The translations under genes and the position numbers were made by a program. Shown piece by piece: positions 6,430-11,129 of a stretch of 11,129 nucleotides of DNA (positions within the stretch are counted from its first letter, which is position 1; every line of letters starts with the position of its first letter). Source of the stretch: CAYJXJ01 sp964374095 (GTDB lineage: Bacteria > Elusimicrobiota > Elusimicrobia > UBA1565 > UBA9628); assembly GCA_964374095.1 (NCBI GenBank), contig CAYJXJ010000156.1, forward strand, positions 1 to 11,129, written 5' to 3'. Below the pieces are notes generated by a model. The model made no database searches, was not told the DNA's origin, and worked only from the letters and a program-made list of their open reading frames with translations.

Positions 6430-7886
6430 CAGGATTTGGGACCGGGGCCGGGGCGGCCCCGGAGTTCGAGGACCAGGGGGTCTTGTTCCGCCGCCAGGTA
6501 TTCCCGGACCGCGAGGGAAGCCGGCGGGTAATCGCGGTAAACGGTCTCAAGGACCCGGGTCCGGACCCAGTGGCGCACCGCCGGGTTAGGGTCCTTGAGA
6601 GCCTGGGCGGCGAAAGGAAACGCGTTGGTCTTGTCGATGGCCGCCAACACGCCGATCGCCCGCGCCCGGCGCAGCGGGCTCGTCGAGGAGGCCCAGTCGA
6701 CCCGGTTCGCCAGGACCGCTTCGCGGTGGGGCAGCGCCAGGCGCGCCAGGGCGTCCGCCGCTTCATCGCGCACGAGTTCCACGTCGTCGTCGAGGAGCTC
6801 GCCGAGGGTCTTGATCCATTTCGGGTCGAGCAATCGTCCGGCGCGGGAGCAGGCCGCGGCCCGCAGGGAGGCGTCGGAACTGGAGAGGAAGAGGCCCAAT
6901 TCCCCGGCCGGCGCCGGTCCCAGCCGTTCGCGGCTTCGAGAGGCCAAGATCCGGAGAATCCGTTCCGAAAGCGCCTTTCCATCCCGCCAGAGCGGGTCGC
7001 GGCGGTGCAGGGCGATGTAGGGGGAGAGCGCCGCTTCCGGATCCCCGGCATGGCGGTCAAGCAGTTCGGCCAGCTTCTGGGAGAGGTAGAGTTCCTCCCG
7101 GGACTCACGCCAGGCGGCCTTGAAGGATTCGAGGGCCAGGGCGGGGCGCCGGTCGGCGAGGGCCAGGGCCCCCGAGATGGACAGGGCTCCGGGGTGGCGC
7201 GGGGCGCCGCGGAGCGCTTCGGCGGTCCGCTCGCGCACCGTCGCGATGTCCCCGCGGCTTAAGTCCGAGAGGGACAGAACCGTGAAGATCGCGGCATGGT
7301 CCGGGTTCCGGCGCCGGAGCGCCTCGAGGGCCTCGCGCGCCAGGCGGGGGGACGCGTCGTCCTCGCCGGACGGGCTGGATTGTGCGATGTCGCCCAGATC
7401 GTCGATGGCGGCCCGCCCTTCGTAAGATTCCCGGGCGGACGCGGCCAGCTGAAAGTAGAGCGGGACCGCGCGCGCCGCTCCGGCGGGCTGGGCGCGGGTT
7501 TGCCGGGCCCTGGAAAGTTCCGGCCCGCGGGAGAGCGGGTCGGCCCCCAGGGCGCGGGCCCGGTGGGCGGCGAGAAATCGCTCGGGACCGAAGAAGGCGC
7601 GCGCCGAGGCCAGGATATAAAAGGAGTCCACCTCCCGGCCGGACCGCCAGAGGGCTTCCCCCAGATCGGCGTGGGCCAGCGGATCCAAATGCCGGGACCG
7701 AAAAGCCTTCCGGGCGGCTGGGAGGGATCCATCATCGGGGCGGGCCCGGGCGAAGGGCTCGGGCGCGGGCCCGGGGGTTGACGGATTGAACCACGACCAG
7801 ACCCATGAACCGTAAAGTCCCAGGAGAGCCAGTCCCACGAGCCCGGCGGTCCCGATCCATACGGCGTTGCGGACCGGATGTCTCAC
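6429..7886 (-). CDS. Membrane-anchored TPR/HEAT-repeat protein
   Basis: A 485-residue protein of unknown specific function. One hydrophobic segment (about residues 9-31, rich in Gly/Leu/Trp) anchors it, with the bulk probably outside the cytoplasm. A Pro-rich linker (STPGPAPEP) is followed by alpha-helical TPR-like repeats to about residue 300, for instance the LAHADLGEALWRSGR and HPGALSISGALALADRRPA helices. The C-terminal third looks like HEAT repeats (SLRAAACSRAGRLL, VELVRDEAADALARLAL, NPAVRHWVRTRVLE). Such solenoids bind other proteins; no catalytic motif is seen. The start is GTG 7886, the only good candidate before the membrane segment, with only a distant GAGG as ribosome site. It is 21 bp after the 87-residue gene and overlaps tatD by one base. 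Repeat assignment is by eye. Confidence 0.75.
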   Translation of the reverse strand: MRHPVRNAVWIGTAGLVGLALLGLYGSWVWSWFNPSTPGPAPEPFARARPDDGSLPAARKAFRSRHLDPLAHADLGEALWRSGREVDSFYILASARAFFGPERFLAAHRARALGADPLSRGPELSRARQTRAQPAGAARAVPLYFQLAASARESYEGRAAIDDLGDIAQSSPSGEDDASPRLAREALEALRRRNPDHAAIFTVLSLSDLSRGDIATVRERTAEALRGAPRHPGALSISGALALADRRPALALESFKAAWRESREELYLSQKLAELLDRHAGDPEAALSPYIALHRRDPLWRDGKALSERILRILASRSRERLGPAPAGELGLFLSSSDASLRAAACSRAGRLLDPKWIKTLGELLDDDVELVRDEAADALARLALPHREAVLANRVDWASSTSPLRRARAIGVLAAIDKTNAFPFAAQALKDPNPAVRHWVRTRVLETVYRDYPPASLAVREYLAAEQDPLVLELRGRPGPGPKS

Positions 7887-7907
7887 CGCGGACCGGCGCC
7901 TCGCGGG

Positions 7908-8171
7908 CTATTTTGAGAAGTATTTCCAGCGGCGCGCGGAATGGCGATCCTCGTTTTCCTTGGAAACGAGCCGTTCCTCAACCGAGTCCATGCCGTCGTC
8001 CTCGGCGGGCGCCGGGTCGGACATCTTCCGCCAAGTCCGCTCCGCCTTGCGAGATCTCAGGGCCGCCTCCTCCAAGGCGAGGACCTCCTCCCGGGTCAGC
8101 TCCGGGGAAGCCGGCTTGACGGGCTTGCCCCGGGCTTTCCTACGGGGCGCGGCTTTGGCTTTGCGTGGCAT
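7908..8171 (-). CDS. Small highly charged protein, basic N-terminus, function unknown
   Basis: An 87-residue protein that I do not recognise. Residues 1-24 are almost only Lys, Arg, Ala and Pro (PRKAKAAPRRKARGKP), like a nucleic-acid-binding tail or a histone H1-like tail. A predicted helix follows (LTREEVLALEEAALRSRKAERTWRK in part), then an acidic stretch (PAEDDGMDSVEE) and a basic, aromatic end (RRWKYFSK). No signal peptide or membrane segment is present. The ATG at 8171 is the first after the preceding gene's stop (46 bp away). A longer frame from 8321 would run over the neighbour's coding sequence and is not credible. The ribosome site is weak. Its position inside a tight same-strand cluster supports a real gene. 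It could be a nucleoid-, ribosome- or RNA-associated factor; this is inference from composition only. Confidence 0.6.
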   Translation of the reverse strand: MPRKAKAAPRRKARGKPVKPASPELTREEVLALEEAALRSRKAERTWRKMSDPAPAEDDGMDSVEERLVSKENEDRHSARRWKYFSK

Positions 8172-8217
8172 CGCTGAGGGGACTAGTTTACCCTGCCCGG
8201 ACCGCTTTTTCAAGTGA

Positions 8218-8967
8218 TCACATCTCCCCGCCGGCCTCTCGCAGGCTGGTGAGAAGCTCGCGGAACACCTCGTCGTCTTGGCCGGCGGTGAAGATATAGA
8301 GGACCTTGTCGCCCAGGACATAGGCTTCGGTGCGGGGAAAGGGAGTCTCGACGGCCAACTGCACCCCCCGCAACGAGCCTACGTTGAGAGGCTTGCGGAC
8401 GAACTTCTCCCCGCGCTGTTGGAGCCGGGATTCCAGCACATAGGTCAGGGCCGCGATGGGATTGGGGGCCTCGGCGAAGCGATTCGGCTCCACCACGAGA
8501 CGCACGATGCCGAGTTGGCCGAAGAGCCCTTCATGGAGGAAGCTCGTCGGATCGGTTCCGCGGCGGCAGAAATGGACCGTCTCGCGGCCCTTGGGAGAGT
8601 CGGGGGGCTTGGCCATGGCTTCGTACTCTTGGGGCAGGCGCACCACATAACCGAAGTAGCCGACAAAGGCCGACTCGGCGTTCGCCGACGGCTTGGCCGG
8701 CGCCCCGGGCTGGGGACGGCCCCCGCCTCTCTGGATGAGTATCCAGATGGCGCCCACGCCGATCAGCAATCCCCCCGCGCCGAGCAAGAGCTTGCCGCCC
8801 GATCCGGGGGCCTTCTTCTTGGACAAGGGCGTGCGCAGCGCGACTTTCATGGCCTCGTCGAATTCGGACGCGGTGACGCCCTCCTGGGCGAGCTGTTGTC
8901 GCAGTTCGTCAACCGGAAACTTGTTGAGGTATGTCTGGAGGTAGGCGATCACCTCGGGTTTTGCCAT
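8218..8967 (-). CDS. Single-pass membrane protein with helical N-terminal domain, function unknown
   Basis: A 249-residue protein. Residues 1-45 form a small helical module (VIAYLQTYLNKF..DELRQQLAQEGVT..EFDEAM) of the type found at the N-terminus of many one-TM proteins, probably cytoplasmic. A Lys/Gly-rich linker leads to one membrane helix at 59-79 (KLLLGAGGLLIG...ILI). A Gly/Pro linker then leads to a mixed alpha/beta domain (about 98-249) expected in the periplasm. That domain has FGYVVRLPQEYEA, IVRLVVEPNRF and AYVLGDKVLYIFTAG; it resembles domains reading the magnitude of a surface or stress signal, but no family can be named. The ATG has AGGAAGG close upstream. It is the first gene of the leftward cluster and lies back to back with the secreted protein at 9031. 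Confidence 0.75.
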   Translation of the reverse strand: MAKPEVIAYLQTYLNKFPVDELRQQLAQEGVTASEFDEAMKVALRTPLSKKKAPGSGGKLLLGAGGLLIGVGAIWILIQRGGGRPQPGAPAKPSANAESAFVGYFGYVVRLPQEYEAMAKPPDSPKGRETVHFCRRGTDPTSFLHEGLFGQLGIVRLVVEPNRFAEAPNPIAALTYVLESRLQQRGEKFVRKPLNVGSLRGVQLAVETPFPRTEAYVLGDKVLYIFTAGQDDEVFRELLTSLREAGGEM

Positions 8968-8995
8968 CGGCCCTTCCTATAATATAACGTATAAT
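8961..8995 (+). promoter_or_regulatory. AT-rich divergent promoter region
   Basis: In very GC-rich DNA, 8978-8995 reads TATAATATAACGTATAAT. On the plus strand TTGCCA (8961-8966), 16 bp, TATAAC (8983-8988) is a fair sigma70 promoter for the gene at 9031; TATAAT also occurs at 8978 and 8990. On the minus strand TATATT (8986-8981) and TTATAC (8994-8989) are -10 candidates for the leftward cluster, though no good -35 is seen. The plus -35 overlaps the start codon of the leftward gene. Confidence 0.55.
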
Positions 8996-9006
8996 CCGCT
9001 TGTTCG

Positions 9007-9022
9007 CCAGAGTGCCCTCTGG
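9007..9022 (+). promoter_or_regulatory. Leader inverted repeat touching the ribosome site
   Basis: CCAGAG-TGCC-CTCTGG forms a 6-bp stem with a 4-nt loop. The right arm runs into the ribosome site GGGAGG (9021-9026) that lies 4 nt before ATG 9031. The hairpin could modulate access to the ribosome site, or the DNA could be a dyad operator between the divergent genes. Confidence 0.4.
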
Positions 9023-9030
9023 GAGGTCGT

Positions 9031-9636
9031 ATGAGCATGCTTGCACTGTTGCTGTTCGGGGCGAGCGCGGGCGCCGCCCAACCCGCCCCCGGGACCGTGG
9101 CCGCGGTCTGGAAGCCGTATCGCTACGCCGGCCCCAACTACCGGTACTACGATTGTGCCTACGCCCGCATGGCGTTGGAGGACATCCTTGGCTCGACCGG
9201 AGCCCGGCGGGTGCGGGCCGGCTGCTCCTGGAACTACGGGCTCTCCGCGTCCTGGGAGTCGGTGGCCCCCGAGCGCGACAACGCCGCGCGCTTGCGCCTG
9301 GAGGCGGCGGTGCTGGGCGCGGCCGGACCCCTGCCCGGGGCCGCGCAGCGCTGGTCCGAGATCGCTCCGGCCCCGGAGACCGTCTCGGCCCGCTGGGCCG
9401 CGGCCACGGTGTTCAAATCGATCGGGGACCTGCGCGCCTGCAATGTGGAGGCCGACGTCATGGATTATCTGTTCTCGGAGCTGCCGGTCCGAAATGTCAC
9501 GTGGACGGTGTTTTGCAACTCGGGATCCGGGGTCATCCAATCGCGCTTCGAGTACCTTGAGCCCATGACGCCCAACGCAGTTCCTAATGGGCGTCAGGAC
9601 CTGCCGGCTGCCGCCGTCAGGCCCATGGGTCGCTAG
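9031..9636 (+). CDS. Secreted four-cysteine protein, function unknown
   Basis: A 201-residue protein with a short, poorly basic signal-like segment (MSMLALLLFGASAGAAQ), presumably exported. I do not recognise the family. Visible traits are an aromatic patch (YRYAGPNYRYYDC), a conserved-looking helix (AYARMALEDIL), four cysteines at C42, C65, C137 and C162 that could form two disulfides, and a central Ala/Arg-rich helical region. The C-terminus (VTWTVFCNSGSGVIQSRFEYLEP) looks like two beta strands. The even cysteine number fits an oxidising periplasm. GGGAGG precedes the ATG at 4 nt. Its stop TAG (9634-9636) shares the sequence CTAG with the stop of the convergent acetyltransferase. The last 20 residues look like a low-complexity tail, and part of that DNA carries a 9-bp inverted repeat. 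Confidence 0.7.
   Translation: MSMLALLLFGASAGAAQPAPGTVAAVWKPYRYAGPNYRYYDCAYARMALEDILGSTGARRVRAGCSWNYGLSASWESVAPERDNAARLRLEAAVLGAAGPLPGAAQRWSEIAPAPETVSARWAAATVFKSIGDLRACNVEADVMDYLFSELPVRNVTWTVFCNSGSGVIQSRFEYLEPMTPNAVPNGRQDLPAAAVRPMGR
9566..9596. repeat. Inverted repeat at the convergent gene ends
   Basis: TGACGCCCA (9566-9574) and TGGGCGTCA (9588-9596) are exact reverse complements separated by 13 nt. The element lies inside the last codons of the secreted-protein gene and just past the end of the acetyltransferase gene. It could fold in transcripts from both strands and act as a two-way terminator or 3' stabiliser, although no T-run follows on either side. Confidence 0.5.
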
Positions 9637-10247
9637 GCGGGCTTGCGGCGCAGCTGCCAGAAGTGCGGCAATCCCTGGGGCGCTATCTCGGCCAGCAGGA
9701 CGAAGCCCCTGGCCTTGTAGTACGCCACGTTCTCCCGGCGGAAGGTCTCGAGGTGAACCGGGGAGCCCGTTTGCTTTGCCCGCGCCATGACGGCCTCCAG
9801 CAGGAGCGCGCCCGCCCCCAGGCCTTGGGCGGGGGGGTCAACCGCCAGGACCTTGAGATAAAGACGGTTTTCCTCTTGGGGACGCAGCCGATCGATGGAG
9901 TGTTGGAGCCGCCAAGCCCGCCAGCAGGCCAGCGGCCGGCGCAACAGGCTCCGGGCGCGGGACCAATCCTTCAGCCAATCCTTCAGCGGCGCGCTCTCCA
10001 CGCCCGGGGGATGGATGAGGGCGAGTCCCACAAGCCCTCCGGAGGCGTCTCGGGCCGCCAGCCCGGCCGCTCCCGACTCGAACTCGCGCCGGAGGATGGC
10101 CTCAAAGAGCTCCCGCTCAAAGCCCTCGGCCTCGGCCAACCCCGCCGTGATATGTTTGGTCCCCGGGTCCGAGGCGAAGGCGCGGGCCAGCAGGGCGGCC
10201 GACGGCGCGCAATCGCCGGGGGCGAGGTCATCGACCCGCGCCGTCAT
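9633..10247 (-). CDS. GNAT-family N-acetyltransferase
   Basis: A 204-residue cytoplasmic enzyme predicted to transfer an acetyl group from acetyl-CoA to an amine; the acceptor is unknown. The core is clear: LYLKVLAVDPPAQGLGAG holds strand beta4 and the pyrophosphate-binding loop (Q141-G-L-G-A-G146). ALLLEAVMARAKQ is the following helix, VHLETFRRENVAYYKARGF is the usual beta5/alpha4 segment, and LVGLALIHPP is beta3. An N-terminal part (DPGTKHI) and a long helical insert before the core (KDWLKDWSRARSLLRRP) resemble fungal-type GNATs. ATG 10247 is preferred because it forms an ATGA overlap with the upstream stop; an in-frame ATG two codons earlier (10253) is the alternative. A 7-G run occurs at 9831-9837. 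It is probably made together with the upstream exported protein. Confidence 0.88.
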   Translation of the reverse strand: MTARVDDLAPGDCAPSAALLARAFASDPGTKHITAGLAEAEGFERELFEAILRREFESGAAGLAARDASGGLVGLALIHPPGVESAPLKDWLKDWSRARSLLRRPLACWRAWRLQHSIDRLRPQEENRLYLKVLAVDPPAQGLGAGALLLEAVMARAKQTGSPVHLETFRRENVAYYKARGFVLLAEIAPQGLPHFWQLRRKPA

Positions 10248-10939
10248 TCGCATTGGGAGTATTCCACGCCGTCGGCGGTGATGATGGGATAGCCCGAGGA
10301 GTTCCGTTTGACGGAAAACTCGACCGGCGAGAGGGAGGGTTCCTCGGATGAAGACATAAAGAGCTGCTCGCCTTGAGCCTTCCACCGGCCCCTCTCTCCC
10401 GTGTCGCTCTGGCTCGCCATGGTTCCGCCGTAGCCGCTGGAATAGCCCTCGCCGCGCGCCCCGGCCGACCAGGAGCCGTCGGGAGAGAAGGCCACGCGCT
10501 TGGTGCTGGAGTAGCCGCTGGTCTGGCGGTATGAGAAGGAGCACCACGCCGAGGATAAGAGCAGGCCGGCGAGTTCGGAGGAGCCCGCGCCTGTGGGCTC
10601 GCGCCGGGATTTAGGGGAGGTCTTCTTGGCCTTGGCCGCCGCGCCTTTGGCGCCCAAGCGCTCGAGCGTCATGTCGACGCTCCCCAGGCGCAGGGTCAGG
10701 CGGTCGCCCGCGAGCCGGTAGCGGACTCTCTCCGGCTCGTCGTCGCCGCGGATCGTCAGCACCTTGCCGTCTGAGCTCCAGCGCAGGGGCGCGTCCTCGG
10801 CGGTTCCCGAGCCGTCGGCGTTGAAGATATAGAGCGTCTCTCCGCCCATTCCCCAGCGTCCGATCAGGCCCTTATCGGTCTTGGGTTTGGGAGCGGCGGC
10901 GAGCGTCAAGGCCAATGGCAATAGCCACAGCGTCTTCAT
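10244..10939 (-). CDS. Exported two-domain protein with lipocalin-like repeats, function unknown
   Basis: A 231-residue protein. A signal peptide covers about residues 1-17 (MKTLWLLPLALTLAAA). The first domain has the pattern LIGRWGMGGETLYIFNADGSG ... LRWSSDGKVLTI ... YRLAGDRLTLRL, in short a G-x-W start, an F-x-x-D-G strand and a later L-x-L strand, as in small lipocalin-like beta domains. A Lys/Ser/Ala-rich linker leads to a second domain with the same logic (AWCSFSY, VAFSPDGSW, GERGRWKAQGEQLFMSS, SGYPIITADGVEYSQC). That domain has two cysteines that may pair and a Gly/Tyr/Ser-rich loop (SSGYGG). Similar WC...DG...Q...G-W...PI..DG..Y proteins occur in deltaproteobacteria-type genomes without known function. 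ATG 10939 (GGGGGAA about 5 nt upstream) gives the signal peptide at the start; longer frames are not credible. Confidence 0.78.
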   Translation of the reverse strand: MKTLWLLPLALTLAAAPKPKTDKGLIGRWGMGGETLYIFNADGSGTAEDAPLRWSSDGKVLTIRGDDEPERVRYRLAGDRLTLRLGSVDMTLERLGAKGAAAKAKKTSPKSRREPTGAGSSELAGLLLSSAWCSFSYRQTSGYSSTKRVAFSPDGSWSAGARGEGYSSGYGGTMASQSDTGERGRWKAQGEQLFMSSSEEPSLSPVEFSVKRNSSGYPIITADGVEYSQCE

Positions 10940-10957
10940 GGTATTCCCCCGCGTCCC

Positions 10958-10966
10958 ATCTAAGCA
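10958..10966 (-). promoter_or_regulatory. Possible extended -10 box for the exported-protein/GNAT pair
   Basis: The minus strand reads TGCTTAGAT (10966-10958), an extended -10 (TGn plus TTAGAT). It would start RNA near 10951 and leave a leader of about 12 nt that contains the ribosome site. No -35 box is evident 17 bp upstream. Confidence 0.3.
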
Positions 10967-10980
10967 CATTTCGAGGCGAG

Positions 10981-11009
10981 TTGACGCGGGGCCGGGGTGC
11001 GCTGAAAAT
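10981..11009 (+). promoter_or_regulatory. Possible rightward promoter
   Basis: TTGACG (10981-10986), 17 bp, GAAAAT (11004-11009). The -35 matches at five of six positions and the -10 at four of six. It would transcribe to the right, away from the exported-protein gene, into the hairpin-rich end of the window. Confidence 0.35.
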
Positions 11010-11129
11010 TTGTAGGTATCCCGACAGGGCGAGCGGCCGGCCGCCATCGGAACCGGCGAGGGCTCGCCTCGGCCGTGCGTCCGGACGCAGTGGCCCACGG
11101 CGGTGCAAGCCTCCCAGGGAGCTAACCGG
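11010..11129. other. Hairpin-rich non-coding stretch at the right edge
   Basis: No convincing gene is seen from 10940 to the end. The last 120 bp hold closely spaced inverted repeats. These are GCGGCCGGCCGC (11033-11044), GGCGAG-GG-CTCGCC (11055-11068), TGCGTCCGGACGCA (11076-11089) lying inside a GCCGTG/CACGGC pair (11072-11077 with 11096-11101), and CTCCC-A-GGGAG (11111-11121). This may be the start of a structured RNA or leader that continues past the window, or simply an intergenic region with high GC. I could not match it to a known riboswitch or RNA gene. Confidence 0.4.

Noticed and set aside
11033..11129. A resemblance to cobalamin (GCCACTG on the minus strand) or c-di-GMP-I (GGACGCA, GCAAGCC on the plus strand) riboswitch pieces.
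   Set aside because: Only short matches are present; the other invariant boxes and the required order are absent in the visible sequence.
1..11129. Search by eye for CRISPR arrays, insertion sequences, integrase or transposase genes, tRNA genes and toxin-antitoxin or defence modules.
   Set aside because: No regularly spaced repeats, no long terminal inverted repeats, no T-loop (GGTTCRANTCC) with matching stems and no recognisable mobile or defence protein were found.

Overview
This is an 11.1 kb stretch of GC-rich (about two thirds G+C by eye) chromosomal DNA from a Gram-negative, diderm bacterium. An outer-membrane beta-barrel gene with a signal peptide and a C-terminal Phe supports a diderm envelope, as do several other Sec-type signal peptides. 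The sigma70-like promoters (TTGACG-17-TATACT at 5628-5600) stand out in the GC-rich background. The partial first gene ends in an SGVYIY...GRVAVIR tail typical of secreted proteins of uncultured diderm lineages, including Elusimicrobiota. Elusimicrobiota would fit the gene set and style, but this is an inference; Myxococcota or another deltaproteobacterial-type lineage is not excluded.

Left third, plus strand (1-4216): the tail of an exported protein, an NAD(P)+-dependent aldehyde dehydrogenase with a complete catalytic set, a three-part signalling protein (SRPBCC/Bet v1-like domain, DUF5939 with a CxxC...CxxC zinc ribbon, class III nucleotide cyclase with adenylate-type residues), and 22 bp later a short pyridoxamine 5'-phosphate oxidase. 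The last gene ends one base from the end of a convergent gene.

Middle, minus strand (8967 to 4218): five genes read leftwards. They are a one-TM protein of unknown function, an 87-residue protein with a very basic N-terminus, a membrane-anchored TPR/HEAT-repeat protein, a TatD-family metal-dependent hydrolase coupled to it by a TGATG overlap, and an outer-membrane BBP2-type beta-barrel protein. The first four look like one transcription unit starting in the AT-rich divergent region at 8968-9030. The barrel gene has its own good promoter right after tatD.

Right part (9031-11129): a secreted four-cysteine protein on the plus strand shares its stop (CTAG) with a convergent GNAT acetyltransferase. 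The acetyltransferase is coupled by an ATGA overlap to an upstream secreted two-domain, lipocalin-like protein. The last 190 bp hold no convincing gene but are dense in inverted repeats and carry a possible plus-strand promoter.

I see no tRNA, rRNA, CRISPR array, insertion sequence, phage gene or defence island. Most genes are ordinary. The points most worth a second look are the cyclase architecture, the TPR/HEAT-TatD pair, the unrecognised exported proteins and the structured right end.
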